64,000 nt of DNA from Planctomycetaceae bacterium (GCA_024742875.1 JANSXP010000011.1:1-64000); one strand, 5' to 3'. Counted from the stretch's first letter, positions 28,101 through 37,459 are shown. Numbers and translations: made by a program. The notes: generated by a model not told the origin, from the letters alone.

Positions 28101-29344
28101 AGCGTGGACACCACAAACGCCAGCAGCAACACGGTGACCATCGCACTGGCCGCACGATAACGGCGGACGAACTTGGACAATCGGTACAGGGGCGAAGGTG
28201 GCCGGGCGATGACCGCATCGCCGGACAGCAGCGAATTCACATCAGCGGAGAACTCCCGCACGGTCTCGTAACGCCGCTGTCGATCCTTATCCAGCGCCTT
28301 CATCACCACCCAGTCCAGATCTCCCCGCACCGCGCGAACGAGAGCTTCAGGACCGACTCCGCGGTGTCCGGCGATCGTCAGCAGCTGATCGCCCGTGGTC
28401 GTTAGCTTCTGACTGGGCGGCATCGCCTCCTGCTCGCGAATCAATCGCTGCATCTCCACAAGAGAAGCTTTGCGCAGCTGCACGGGAGACAGCGGCGCCG
28501 TTCCGGTGACCAGTTCGTACAGCAGCACACCCATGGAATACACGTCGGTGCGGATATCCACATCCAGCCCGCTCATCTCCGCCTGCTCAGGACTCATATA
28601 CTGCGGCGTGCCAATCATCTGACCGAACGCGGTAAACATGGTCCGCTCGGTCAGGCGTGTGTGAATGGCCTTGGCAACACCAAAGTCGATGACTTTTACC
28701 ACCGGACGGCCGTCATGCAGCGTGACCATGACGTTTGCGGGCTTGATGTCCCGATGGATGATGCCCTTGCCGTGCGCATGCTGCACGGCGTCACAGACGT
28801 CCACAAACAGGGCCAAACGCTCCCGGGTCGACAGCGCGTTGGTGTCACAGTATTCGGTGATGGGAACACCGCGTACCAGTTCCATCACGAAGAACGGTCG
28901 ACCGTCGATCTGACCACCATCAAACACCGAAGCAATGTTGGGATGTTCCATCATCGCCAGCGCCTGACGTTCAGCTTCAAACCGGGCAACCACCGCGCGG
29001 GTGTCCATGCCGGGCTTCACGATTTTCAAGGCCACCCGCCGCCGCACGGGCTCCTGCTGCTCCGCCATGAAAACCACGCCGAATCCTCCCTCGCCGATGG
29101 GCTGCAGCAGCTTGTACCGGCCCACCTGTCTGCCCACAAAATCGGACTGCAGGCCGGGGTCGTCACAAGTGGTGGCCACGGCATCCAGCAGGTCACCCCG
29201 ATCGTTATCGGCGTCCAGCAGAGCTTCCACATGACGTCGCAGGTCTGCGTCATCGCCGCACTGCGACTGCAGAAAACTCCCGCGCTGTGCCGGGGCAAGA
29301 TCACGGGCGGCGGCAAACAGTGATTCCGGATTGGGTTGCAGCAT
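25184..29344 (-). CDS. Ser/Thr protein kinase with transmembrane helix and WD40-like repeats
   Basis: A 1386-residue protein. Residues about 76-370 form a Hanks kinase: glycine loop GEGGFG (84-89), Lys107, HRDIKPAN (197-204), DFG (220-222) and [10 protein letters not shown] (245-254), so it looks active. One transmembrane helix follows (about 398-418), then a coiled coil (about 420-480), then a long region with WD40-like repeats, the clearest being [19 protein letters not shown] ending in DGSVRIWD. The topology places the repeats across the membrane from the kinase. The ATG at 29344 has GGGAG upstream; earlier starts would reach the rplX terminator. It is the first gene of a two-gene unit with the ECF sigma factor. 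Planctomycete genomes have many such kinases; input signal unknown. Confidence 0.93.
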   Translation of the reverse strand: MLQPNPESLFAAARDLAPAQRGSFLQSQCGDDADLRRHVEALLDADNDRGDLLDAVATTCDDPGLQSDFVGRQVGRYKLLQPIGEGGFGVVFMAEQQEPVRRRVALKIVKPGMDTRAVVARFEAERQALAMMEHPNIASVFDGGQIDGRPFFVMELVRGVPITEYCDTNALSTRERLALFVDVCDAVQHAHGKGIIHRDIKPANVMVTLHDGRPVVKVIDFGVAKAIHTRLTERTMFTAFGQMIGTPQYMSPEQAEMSGLDVDIRTDVYSMGVLLYELVTGTAPLSPVQLRKASLVEMQRLIREQEAMPPSQKLTTTGDQLLTIAGHRGVGPEALVRAVRGDLDWVVMKALDKDRQRRYETVREFSADVNSLLSGDAVIARPPSPLYRLSKFVRRYRAASAMVTVLLLAFVVSTLGMLRALQAEDEGQRRLQQLHQANGRLEDSRQRSDKLRADAQAAADLAKQQEQRARRMAQQSRSLRLAAEATRVVQSDPALSVTLGTMARETAVQPGSYHNSVLLAALENHYEQRTVDLKATRDRQMLTSTPTRCLTIGDDRVLVILDDTDVAAVAIDVNNGRELYRMSLPRLHIDTACVSPDQRHLATVSDAARYVTFRNGTRHSYTGRAVRIWSLADGTELLTLTGHDDRVESVDFSADGRQLASGSLDGSVRIWDITSGEQQQRLQLPEAFDQRPRSISDVSFSRSGRYVLAVVDGRTITAGYGLRRPGYVDDPLVAVDGDVISDELTGNARMEPRDTRTTAVVVWTVDDGALMFWHEFDHPDLVAGFAPVEQNGEHVAVTDLTAGSGQTEFRDPVTGASQGFLATSDFLNSVTATGARPVVVDGKLRVSRNHDDVAVFATFPRRAHQPQTRLKTSGLNGALMSEESDVLWRRMDQDRPVMLRGHRAKVVDVIPMGTRAVSIDESGILKVWDVGQPPLPPRLALPEQNQALLMACFAGPDCVVAAIGCQPRSASSDSRRFAFQSTSGYDAVHLWNPGTGYVQRLQPEPKFAKSQGLLSVLTDLVSPAAGRQLTGGLTTLDVHPGKQRLVTVHDDLHLVEQLRPPQQASPGYTPVRLWNLTTGKLEHELTGFRNSVSDAAFSHDGTRLAVFESDRFNMATAAGGHSGGNNRAWFGGVEIRDAQQGTLQRRLIRFEEQPADFRMLWHPRKSLLLCSYRLSGRTICEVFDAVTGEVATLPDRFAQARYSADGRYLVVSQGAELLLTEGPNSRMPPMTIAGEQPIVDFAFSADSQRVAIACQDGAMKIVRLADMHTINTRLSFDFSCQLQFSPDGRWVLVAETGAAEATLLDSRTGREWLRISCDRLQHAEFSPDSQFVITTDQNEVAEVWPVEPADAARRRPGRPLTEREQRQLSIGEFIDSVAASDSAKED

Positions 29345-29512
29345 GGAAATCTCCCAGGAGGATGGATTCTGAGTGTCTGCAGGGCAGTGCGAAGATCCGC
29401 CGCCAAACCCCTCACACAATCTGACAATTTCCATCCGCCCAGGAAAGCCTCCCACAATCTTCCCGCACAGCATTGCTCGGATCGGTGCCCCTGCAAGCGG
29501 GCATCCGCGCAC

Positions 29513-29551
29513 AAAAAAACCGCCTCAGGAAGCAAAGCTTCCCTAAGACGG
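29513..29551 (-). terminator. Rho-independent terminator of rplX
   Basis: On the minus strand a 14-pair stem (two G-T pairs and one bulge; arms 29537-29551 and 29520-29533) with a TTT loop is followed by seven T. It lies about 45 bases past the rplX stop. Confidence 0.88.
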
Positions 29552-29595
29552 CTTGTGTCTGGTGGCATTGAGCCTGCGTCAGGAAGAACCCTCGG

Positions 29596-29931
29596 CTATT
29601 TCTTAGCGGCGGAGATCTGACGCAGACGGGCACCACTGCGTTTGGCGAACAGCTCTTTGGAGCCATCGTCCGCGACGCGAACACCCACGCGGGTGGGCTT
29701 GTTGGTTTCCGGGCAAATCAGCTGACAGTTAGACGCATCCACAGGCAGCTCAGTGTGGAGACGCCCACCCTGAGGGCTCTTGGGATGGCCGCGTTTGACG
29801 TGCTTGTAGACCTTGTTCACGCCCTCAATGACCAGCTTGCCGTTCTTGAGATCAACGGAGAGCACGGTTCCGCGTTTTCCGGCATCTCCACCAGAAATGA
29901 CTTCTACAGTATCACCTTTGCGGATCTTCAT
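29596..29931 (-). CDS. rplX: 50S ribosomal protein L24
   Basis: Assembly-initiating protein of the large ribosomal subunit (uL24). The 111-residue product begins MKIRKGDTVEVISGGDAGKRG, the KOW motif, followed by VLSVDLKNGKLVIEGVN, KHVKR and the SNCQLICPETNKPTRVG segment seen in bacterial L24. In most bacteria the gene sits between rplN and rplE; here neither neighbour is a ribosomal protein gene, and it is flanked by a tricorn-like protease and a kinase gene, with its own terminator. Upstream (29976-29993) a small GGAGC/GCTCC hairpin could act in the leader. Nothing suggests it is damaged. Confidence 0.94.
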   Translation of the reverse strand: MKIRKGDTVEVISGGDAGKRGTVLSVDLKNGKLVIEGVNKVYKHVKRGHPKSPQGGRLHTELPVDASNCQLICPETNKPTRVGVRVADDGSKELFAKRSGARLRQISAAKK

Positions 29932-30144
29932 TTCCGTAACTCACTTAATCGTATGGACTTAGCGTTTTTTGAGGGAGCCAAACGACGCTCCGGGAAGACT
30001 CTCTTCTCCCTGCCGGTGACGCAATCCTGGCCGGCTGAAAATTGGAAGCGGGGAAGGATGACGAGTTTCCAGTGCAGAATCAACCCAGCATCGGGGCAGA
30101 TTCGTCGTTTGACCCGTAAATTGTCGGCAAATGCGGCCCGATTC

Positions 30145-30175
30145 AACACTCCGATCCGATCAGGATCGGAGTGTT
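30145..30175 (-). terminator. Hairpin downstream of the tricorn-like protease gene
   Basis: Perfect 13-base arms 30145-30157 and 30163-30175 (AACACTCCGATCC and its complement) around a five-base loop, 41 bases past the stop at 30216. The T-run is weak, so it may be a terminator or an mRNA 3' stabilising hairpin. Confidence 0.65.
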
Positions 30176-30215
30176 ATCGGGAATGGCCACGCGGCCCGTC
30201 AAAACGGGCCGGAAA

Positions 30216-33200
30216 TCAGCGTTCCGTCGCCTTTCGCAGCGTGGGACTTGGCGTCTCTTTCCACGCTTTGATGTCCGCCTGCAGCACTTCCACAGCTTTT
30301 TCCAGCTGGTGGTCAATGCCATTGGGCAGTTCGGTTGGCTGTGGCCAGACGATGACGTCAGGAACGGCGCCGTTGAGCTCCATATCCTCACCGTCAGTAC
30401 TCAGATACCAGCCACGAAACGGCAGTCTCACGGTGCCCACATCCATCACCCGCGCCGAACCGGTGCTGATCACACCGCCGGCTGTGGGAACACCCACCAG
30501 CTTGCCGCGACCAAGGTTCTTAATCGCGTGACTAAAGATCTCCGCGTTGCTGTAGCTGTTCTGGTTGCACATCACGACGATGGGCTTATTCCACGTCGCG
30601 TACACCATGCGACTTTGGGGATAACCTTTTCCGCCACCTCGCGGAACCGTGATGGCGTGCTGTGGCTGAGTCAGAGCGGTCAGCAGGTGATCGGTTGTGG
30701 ATCCACCCCCGTTGTCCCGCACGTCAATGATCAGGCCGTCTTTGCCGTATCCGATGTCATAAAGTTCGCGTTCGAACTCCAGAAAGCTGGGCCAGTTCAT
30801 GCCCTGAATGTGCAGGTAGCCAATGTTGTCCGCCTGCTTTGCCACCATGGCTCGGTTGTCATCCTGCCATTTCTGGTACAGCGCCGCACGAGCGGCCCCG
30901 TAACTGGTCGGACGCAGAATCACGTTCCGTTCTTTGGCTTCCTCATCGGCCGATTTCACCACCAGCTGGATGTCTCGCGAGGAACGACCGTTCAGGACCG
31001 TCGTCAGATCCATCGCCGGATCAACGGGTGTGCCGTCGATGCTGACAATGATCTCTCCCGCGTGAATCATGCTGTCGGCATCCATTGCCGGGCCGTTGGG
31101 AATGACGTCTTTGACTTTCAGTCCCGGGCCCTTGAAGTCATCCACAAACCGCACACCCAGGTGCGCGGTAGTGGGACGCCAGTCATCGCCGCCACTCATG
31201 GCCGGTCCCAGGTCCGAACGAGAATAAAAGCCAAGGTGGGAGCCATTCAGCTCACCCAGCATCAGGCTCATCACGAGCGAAAGACCACCACGATCACCGG
31301 AGTTGGCCGCGGCATCCACATACTTGCGACGAATCTCATCCCAGTTGTGATTGCCATAGTTTTCGTCATACCACGCGTCCCGCATCACCCGCCAGGCCGT
31401 TTCAAAGCCCGCACGATAGCGATCCGCCTGACTGAGTTGCTGGTAGGCACTGAACGTGTAGGACTTGCCGCTGCCGGACAGTGGCTGATAACCGGGCACT
31501 CCGTTGACCAGCCACAGCATGCGATCCGGCGACTTCATCCAGCCCTTAATCGAACCGACGGAAGATGTGATCTTCTTTGGCGTCAGCTCTGAGGGGAAAC
31601 TGACGTACCATGTTCCCGAACTGCCACCCACCGAGCCGGCAAACAGCAGTTTCTTCCCGTCCGGCGACCAGCCCAGCAGGCGCTCAGAAGAATTGGGAAG
31701 CGAAATTCGACGCAGTCGCCGATGCAGATCCTCAAAGTCGATCTTCACCTCGGGCAGTTTCTTCGCGGGCTTCTCCGGCTGTGCGGCCTGTGGTTTTGCA
31801 GCCGCCACTTTTGTCTCGTCTGCGGTTTTGGGCTTGTCAGCCGGTTTGTCAGCCGCCGCTTGATCGGCGGTTGGCTTGTCCGCTTTCGCAGTGGCAGCAG
31901 CGGGCTTCGCAGTCGATTTGCGAGCTTTCTTGAAGGCATCGAGCGTCTTCTTCAGGCGACGATCACGGGAGCCGTCATCGTCGTCCTCTTCTGTCAGATA
32001 CATGTAGTAGATGTCGATTTCGTCGTCACTGCGACGTCCGGTAAAGGCAATCATCCGACCATCGGACGACCATTTGGGGCCGTATTCGTCGTCAGGATGT
32101 CGCGACACATTGACGGCGTCAGACGATTTGTCGACCGGCACGATCCAGATGTCATTGTTGAAGTTGTCATCGGTCTGTGAGTACACGACCCACTTCCCGT
32201 CGGGTGACACGTCGTAATCGACGCCGGAGAATGCGTCGACCAGCATCCAGTCTTTGCCGGACTTCAGGTCACGCGCCCACAGATCGCCGCGGCCGCGAGC
32301 ATAAATCAGTTCGTGGCCGTTGGGGCTGAGGGTCAGATCGGATTCGATTTCCGAGTCGTTTGTGATCTGCGTCATCTTGAAGTCAGACGTCTGCCACCAG
32401 TATTTGGATTCATCAGACCGCTCTGCCTTCCAGATATCCGCCTGGCCGTCTTTCCAGCCAACGAACAGCAGCGCGTTGCCGTCATCGATGAACAGCGGAT
32501 CGCTTTCAAACTCCGACGTGGAGGTAATCTGAACAGGCTCCTTCAGCTCGTTCTCCATCACCCACACATCGCCACCAGCCACAAACGCCATCTCCAGACC
32601 GTCTTTGCTGAAGGTCACGTCACTGGCAGAAGACAGCGTGCGGCGATGCAGGTCAGCAGGCAGATCGTCGCGACGAATCCGGATGCCGATTTTCCTGGGC
32701 GCGGCGTCTTTGCCGGGAACGTAGCGGTACAGGTCAAACAGATGCGAAAATACGATCGTGCTGCCATCCGCTGAGACTGTGGGGGTGGCGACCAGATCGT
32801 CATCAAATTCTGTCAGCTGCTCACAAAGCCCGCTGGCCACTTCGCACTGCCACAGATTGCGGGCCCCGTTTTTGGCACCATCCGAACTGCAGTAGTACAC
32901 ATGCGATCCGTCGGCCGACCAGGCGGGCGAACGGTCGCCGGCGGGTGTGTCCACCAGCTTCACAAACTCGGACGTCTCGATGTTGAACGTCCACACCTGC
33001 GCGGAGCGAGCCCCATAATAACCCTTACGCCACCAGCGTTCGCCTTCGCGAACAAACACGATCCGTTTGCCGTCCGGACTCACGCGACCTTCGTCGCCGT
33101 AGCCGTTGAACAGCACGGTTTCTGCCGAACGCTCGGTCGCACTGATTTTCATAAAGCGGGTCGCACCGCGCCAGTGATGGTCGCGACTGCCGGACACCAG

Positions 33201-33578
33201 CAGGCTTTCGCCGTCGGGATACCAGTCGTGCAGGGCATAGCCTTCCGAGTGGAAGGTGAGCTGCTTCGGCTCTCCGCCGCGGGCGCTCATTACGTAAACC
33301 TGACGACTGCCACTGCGATCACTGGTGAAGGCAATCATCGAGCCGTCAGGGGAGTATTTCGGCTGAGCGTCACTGGCATGATGGGTCGTCAGACGGACCG
33401 CACGTCCGCCTTTGGTCGGCACCCGCCAGATATCGCCGTAGCGACTGAACAGCAGACTGCTGCCGTCTGGCGACAGGTCGGGGCTGGTGGCCAGCTGCAC
33501 CCTGACGTCGGCTGAGGCAGACATCAGGCACAAAGCGCAGAAGAAGGAGACAAGTCGAGCCGGACGGGCGGGCAGCAT
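30216..33578 (-). CDS. Tricorn-type S41 protease with beta-propeller and PDZ domains
   Basis: A 1120-residue exported serine protease related to archaeal tricorn. A signal peptide (residues 1-22) is followed by PD40/WD40-like propeller repeats (about 30-530; for example YSPDGSMIAFTSDRSG), a Lys/Ala/Pro-rich low-complexity linker (about 555-605), a short second propeller part, a helical domain with NGSHLGF carrying Ser780-His781, a PDZ domain (about 805-885; AGEIIVSIDGTPV) and the S41 core with LIIDVRDNGGGS and NSYSNAEIF, where Ser1010 aligns with the tricorn nucleophile; Glu1067 may be the fourth tetrad residue. It would degrade peptides in the periplasm. It appears to be a single-gene unit. 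Confidence 0.9.
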   Translation of the reverse strand: MLPARPARLVSFFCALCLMSASADVRVQLATSPDLSPDGSSLLFSRYGDIWRVPTKGGRAVRLTTHHASDAQPKYSPDGSMIAFTSDRSGSRQVYVMSARGGEPKQLTFHSEGYALHDWYPDGESLLVSGSRDHHWRGATRFMKISATERSAETVLFNGYGDEGRVSPDGKRIVFVREGERWWRKGYYGARSAQVWTFNIETSEFVKLVDTPAGDRSPAWSADGSHVYYCSSDGAKNGARNLWQCEVASGLCEQLTEFDDDLVATPTVSADGSTIVFSHLFDLYRYVPGKDAAPRKIGIRIRRDDLPADLHRRTLSSASDVTFSKDGLEMAFVAGGDVWVMENELKEPVQITSTSEFESDPLFIDDGNALLFVGWKDGQADIWKAERSDESKYWWQTSDFKMTQITNDSEIESDLTLSPNGHELIYARGRGDLWARDLKSGKDWMLVDAFSGVDYDVSPDGKWVVYSQTDDNFNNDIWIVPVDKSSDAVNVSRHPDDEYGPKWSSDGRMIAFTGRRSDDEIDIYYMYLTEEDDDDGSRDRRLKKTLDAFKKARKSTAKPAAATAKADKPTADQAAADKPADKPKTADETKVAAAKPQAAQPEKPAKKLPEVKIDFEDLHRRLRRISLPNSSERLLGWSPDGKKLLFAGSVGGSSGTWYVSFPSELTPKKITSSVGSIKGWMKSPDRMLWLVNGVPGYQPLSGSGKSYTFSAYQQLSQADRYRAGFETAWRVMRDAWYDENYGNHNWDEIRRKYVDAAANSGDRGGLSLVMSLMLGELNGSHLGFYSRSDLGPAMSGGDDWRPTTAHLGVRFVDDFKGPGLKVKDVIPNGPAMDADSMIHAGEIIVSIDGTPVDPAMDLTTVLNGRSSRDIQLVVKSADEEAKERNVILRPTSYGAARAALYQKWQDDNRAMVAKQADNIGYLHIQGMNWPSFLEFERELYDIGYGKDGLIIDVRDNGGGSTTDHLLTALTQPQHAITVPRGGGKGYPQSRMVYATWNKPIVVMCNQNSYSNAEIFSHAIKNLGRGKLVGVPTAGGVISTGSARVMDVGTVRLPFRGWYLSTDGEDMELNGAVPDVIVWPQPTELPNGIDHQLEKAVEVLQADIKAWKETPSPTLRKATER

Positions 33579-33963
33579 GTTGGGTGGGCCTTGAATCTGG
33601 TTGGATAGTCGGCCTCCGCTGCCATTTCGAGTGGCCCCATATTAGGGGCCACTCACAGGCGGACGGAAGCAAAAACGGTCGCAGGTGAGCAACAAAGTGG
33701 AACCGATTTCCGGTTTCCCGCCTTCGGCGCCGTTAGCCCGACAGGCCCGCCACGGGAATCAAAAAGTTGTCCGGTTTGAGGCTCACCAGCGATGCGGTTC
33801 CACCACACAGGAACGAACGATTTGCCGACTGGCCGTATCTCGCGATCGAACGGTGGCGAGACTGTGAACGAGGTCACGATTTCCGCGATTGCGGGCGAAT
33901 TTGTCCGTCGTTTTCCCCTCTGGGGACGTACCTTCAGGTAACAACAGGCACCAAAGGATGTCG
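33579..33963. promoter_or_regulatory. Divergent intergenic region with a perfect inverted repeat
   Basis: About 385 bases between the leftward protease and the rightward secreted-protein gene. It holds an inverted repeat with arms 33629-33638 and 33645-33654 (GAGTGGCCCC / GGGGCCACTC) around ATATTA, which would lie in the leader of the protease mRNA or act as an operator. A leftward frame at 33653-34099 is open but not protein-like. Confidence 0.5.
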
Positions 33964-34482
33964 ATGCATAACGGCCCCACAAGATGCTGGCGAATGACCA
34001 CACCACTGGTGTGTGTCCTGTGCTGCGCATGGGCGGCAGGTGCAAGCGGCTCGTGCGGCGATTACCTGTACACAAAACACAGCAAACCGTCACACTCACG
34101 CCGGCAATATGAGACCCACAAATCAGTCACGAAGCATGGGTCCGGCGTGACGGTCGTCTCCGGGCCTGATGTGGCTGCACCTTCCCCTCCGGACACCCCG
34201 ATCCACGGAGAATGCACTCGGCCTGGCTGCCGAAGACTTCCTCCGCCCGCCGCTCACAAACGATACTCCGGCGGGCTGACATCCCGTTCCCCGGAGGGAC
34301 GAGTCGATGATCAGGCGAGCGCGGTCAAACAGCCCGTGGGTCGCGATGGCTGGCAACTGGCCAGCGAAACGTGCACACAGCCGAGCGTCTCCGGCCGCAT
34401 CGAACGGCCACCGCAGTCAGTCAGCTGTTCGTCCCTTGTGAGCCCCACCTGGGTTCCTTTACGATCAACTGACCTGGCGTGA
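33964..34482 (+). CDS. Small secreted Cys-containing protein of unknown function
   Basis: A 172-residue exported protein. The signal peptide (MTTPLVCVLCCAWAAGASG, about residues 11-29) is followed by SCGDYLYT, a motif I associate with secreted planctomycete hypotheticals, a His/Lys/Ser-rich stretch, and a GECTRPGCRRLPPP segment (about residue 90) with two cysteines. The C-terminal part contains further single cysteines and no clear fold. The ATG at 33964 is chosen because AAAGG lies six bases upstream; another ATG at 33958 overlaps that site. It precedes the pentaheme cytochrome gene by 57 bases and may be co-transcribed with it. The end of the frame is less protein-like, so the C-terminus is less certain. 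Confidence 0.55.
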   Translation: MHNGPTRCWRMTTPLVCVLCCAWAAGASGSCGDYLYTKHSKPSHSRRQYETHKSVTKHGSGVTVVSGPDVAAPSPPDTPIHGECTRPGCRRLPPPAAHKRYSGGLTSRSPEGRVDDQASAVKQPVGRDGWQLASETCTQPSVSGRIERPPQSVSCSSLVSPTWVPLRSTDLA

Positions 34483-34539
34483 TCACCGTGATGTGCATTC
34501 TGAGTGCACCGGTTCACGCCGCCGCCCGAGCGTGACCCC

Positions 34540-37431
34540 ATGAGTATTCCCGCTGACCTGCGCGGCGCTGCAGCGCCCTCTCCTGATTCCTCGGCCACCC
34601 CGAAACCCGTTGTCAAAAAGGCGATCGGTCCCCGGCTGCGGATCGTCTTCAACGTCATGCTGTTTCTGCTGGCACTCATTGGTGCCAACAGCGCCTACCT
34701 GCTGGGTGTGAAGGCTCTGGAGTGGTGGACCAGCCAGACTTACCAGGACTACTTTTACATCTGCATGTTCCTGATGCACATCATCGTCGGGCTGCTGGTG
34801 GTCGCCCCGTTTCTGGTGTTTGGCATCATCCACATGCGCAACACCAAAGACCGCAAGATCCGACGTACGGTCAACATCGGCTACGCTCTGTTCGCTGTGT
34901 GCATCGTCATCCTGCTGTCCGGCCTGGCGCTGGTTCGCATTGAAGGCGTTCTGGACCTGAAACATCCCACCACGCGTGCTGCCGTCTACTGGGCACACGT
35001 GGCCTGTCCTGTGGCCGGATTGTGGCTGTACTGGCTGCACCGCCTGGTGGGTCCAAAGATGCGGATCAAACAGGGGATGGCGTATGCCGGCATGACACTG
35101 GCTGTGGCCGCTGGCATGGTGATGCTGCAGTCGCAGGATCCACGGCAGTGGAATGCGGTTGGCCCAAAAGAGGGGGCCAAATATTTTGAACCGTCACTGA
35201 CGCGCACATCAACGGGCAACTTTATCCCGGCCAGCACTCTGGACATGAACCAGTACTGCCTGAAATGCCACGAAGACTCTCATAACGACTGGGCGGACAG
35301 CGTCCATCGCTTTAGCTCCTTCAACAATCCCACCTATCTGGCGAGCGTGGCCGAAACTCGAGAGGTCTCGATGCAGCGGGACGGCAGCGTGCAGGCGTCA
35401 CGATTCTGCGCCGGCTGCCACGATCCGGTGCCGTTTTTCAGCGGCGCATTTGACGACCCCAACTTTGACATGCTGAACCATCCGACGGCCAAATCAGGTA
35501 TCACGTGTACCGTCTGCCATGCTATCACGCATGTGAACAGCAATGTGGGCAATGCCGATTTCACCATTGAGGAACCACAGCACTATCCGTTTGCCCGCAG
35601 CGAAAATCGGATCCTGCAATGGGTCAACAATCAGCTGGTTAAGGCCAAGCCATCCTTCCACAAGAAGACGTTCCTCAAGCCCCTGCACAAGACGTCCGAG
35701 TTTTGCAGCAGCTGCCACAAAGTGCATCTGCCATTTGCTCTGAACCACTACAAGGACTGGCTGCGAGGACAAAACCACTATGACAGCTGGCTGCTCAGTG
35801 GTGTGTCCGGACACGGCGCCCGCAGCTTCTACTATCCCCCCGTCGCACAAACCAACTGCAACGAATGTCACATGCCGCAGAAGGCGTCCGATGATTTTGG
35901 CGCACAGCTGAATGCCGAAACGGGCGAGCTGAATATCCACAACCACATGTTCCCCTCGGCCAATACGGGCATGAGCTGGCTGCGTAATCGGGATGAAGTC
36001 ACCCAAGCCCACCAGGAGTACATGAACGGCGTGATGCGGGTCGACATCTTTGGTGTGCGTGAAGGCGGCACGATTGAAGGCGAACTGACGGCCCCACTGC
36101 GCCCCACAGTCCCCACTTTGCAGCGTGGCCGTGACTACCTGCTGGAGACCGTGATTCGCACGGTAAAAATGGGACATCATTTCACGCAGGGCACGACCGA
36201 TTCCAACGAAATCTGGCTGGAAGTCACCGCCAAATCAGGTGACACGGTGATCGGTGTAAGCGGTCAGCTGGGCGAAGATCGAACGGTGGATCCATGGTCC
36301 CACTTTGTCAATAACTTCATGCTGGACAAAGACGGCAATCGCATCGATCGACGCAACGCTCAGGACATCTTCGTCGCCCTTTACAAACACCAGATTCCAC
36401 CGGGTGCCGGTCAGACCGTCCACTACGCACTCAACGTGCCGGAAGACATCAGCCAGCCGGTTAACGTGAAGGTTCGGCTGCTGTACCGCAAGTTTGATGC
36501 ACGCTACATGCAGTACGTGGATCAAAAACTCACGGAGTTGGGAGCCGAGCCGATTCGTGGCCACAAAGACGGTGAGAGCTATCTGAACGAGCTGCCGATC
36601 ACTGTACTGGCAGAAGATGAAGTCACCTTCCCCGTGAATGGCATCGATGTGCAGGTGACTAACAGTGAACGCGACATTCCAGAGTGGCAGCGGTGGAATG
36701 ATTACGGCATTGGCATGCTGCTTAAAGGCAAAGCCGAGTTGAAGCAGACGATGGCCGCATTTCGCAGGGTCGAATCGCTGGGCCGCTACGATGGTCCCCT
36801 CAACCTGGCCCGGGCGCTGCTGCGGGAAGCAGGGACCGGACAACTGGATGAGGCCGTCGACGCCGTTCGGCGGGCAGCTTCGCACGATGATCCGGCGGCC
36901 CCACCGTGGACACTGGCCTCGATCAGCGGTGAACTCAATCTGCAGCAGGGACGCCTGAAAGAAGCTGAAGAGAATTTTCGGCAGGTGCTCAACTACCGCA
37001 CCGAGGAAACGGTGCGGCGTAAGTTCGACTTCAGCAAAGACTACTTCGTGAACAACCTGCTGGGGCAGACGATTTTCAATCGGGCCACGCAACTCTCTGG
37101 TCCAAAACGCCGGGAACAGCGGTTTGCCAGATTCCGGGAAGCCATTGCGGTGTTCGAGCGCACGCTGGAGCTGGATTCCGAAAACGTGGACGCGCATTAC
37201 AACCTGTCGCTGCTGTACGCGTACCTGGGTGAGACTGACAAGGCCACCAAACACGGAGATCTGCACGCGAAGTACAAGCCGGACGATACGTCACGCGGCA
37301 AAGCGGTGGGTTCTGCCCGCCAGAAGTATCCGGCAGCCAATGCGGCGGCTGAGCCTTTGGTGATCTACGATCTGAGTCGCAGTCTAAGCCAAAAGGCGGC
37401 AGCGGCCGGGACTGCCACACCGCCACAGTAA
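34540..37431 (+). CDS. Membrane pentaheme cytochrome c with TPR repeats
   Basis: A 963-residue redox protein. The N-terminal 200 residues hold about five transmembrane helices (about 32-55, 75-96, 109-133, 146-166 and 178-196) with several histidines (for example MHI at 79 and AHVAC at 152) reminiscent of membrane b-type or quinol-binding modules. Next comes a periplasmic domain with five CxxCH heme-c sites at about residues 239, 289, 322, 388 and 439, related in pattern to cytochrome c554-like multiheme proteins. A beta-rich region (about 490-720) and a TPR-like helical region (about 745-930) complete it. It could move electrons from the quinone pool to periplasmic acceptors; substrate unknown. 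The ATG at 34540 is preferred over GTG at 34504. Confidence 0.88.
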   Translation: MSIPADLRGAAAPSPDSSATPKPVVKKAIGPRLRIVFNVMLFLLALIGANSAYLLGVKALEWWTSQTYQDYFYICMFLMHIIVGLLVVAPFLVFGIIHMRNTKDRKIRRTVNIGYALFAVCIVILLSGLALVRIEGVLDLKHPTTRAAVYWAHVACPVAGLWLYWLHRLVGPKMRIKQGMAYAGMTLAVAAGMVMLQSQDPRQWNAVGPKEGAKYFEPSLTRTSTGNFIPASTLDMNQYCLKCHEDSHNDWADSVHRFSSFNNPTYLASVAETREVSMQRDGSVQASRFCAGCHDPVPFFSGAFDDPNFDMLNHPTAKSGITCTVCHAITHVNSNVGNADFTIEEPQHYPFARSENRILQWVNNQLVKAKPSFHKKTFLKPLHKTSEFCSSCHKVHLPFALNHYKDWLRGQNHYDSWLLSGVSGHGARSFYYPPVAQTNCNECHMPQKASDDFGAQLNAETGELNIHNHMFPSANTGMSWLRNRDEVTQAHQEYMNGVMRVDIFGVREGGTIEGELTAPLRPTVPTLQRGRDYLLETVIRTVKMGHHFTQGTTDSNEIWLEVTAKSGDTVIGVSGQLGEDRTVDPWSHFVNNFMLDKDGNRIDRRNAQDIFVALYKHQIPPGAGQTVHYALNVPEDISQPVNVKVRLLYRKFDARYMQYVDQKLTELGAEPIRGHKDGESYLNELPITVLAEDEVTFPVNGIDVQVTNSERDIPEWQRWNDYGIGMLLKGKAELKQTMAAFRRVESLGRYDGPLNLARALLREAGTGQLDEAVDAVRRAASHDDPAAPPWTLASISGELNLQQGRLKEAEENFRQVLNYRTEETVRRKFDFSKDYFVNNLLGQTIFNRATQLSGPKRREQRFARFREAIAVFERTLELDSENVDAHYNLSLLYAYLGETDKATKHGDLHAKYKPDDTSRGKAVGSARQKYPAANAAAEPLVIYDLSRSLSQKAAAAGTATPPQ

Positions 37432-37459
37432 CTCACCAGGATTGGCCGGGAACAGCGAT

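Noticed and set aside
26963-28405. A 480-codon rightward frame opposite the kinase-WD40 gene
   Set aside because: Shadow of a real gene; the Arg/His/Gln-rich translation has no domain character.
30171-31592. A 473-codon rightward frame opposite the tricorn-like protease
   Set aside because: Antisense shadow; the protease strand shows all catalytic motifs.
33653-34099. A 148-codon leftward frame overlapping the secreted-protein gene
   Set aside because: Overlaps the signal peptide region of the better supported rightward gene and lacks domain features.
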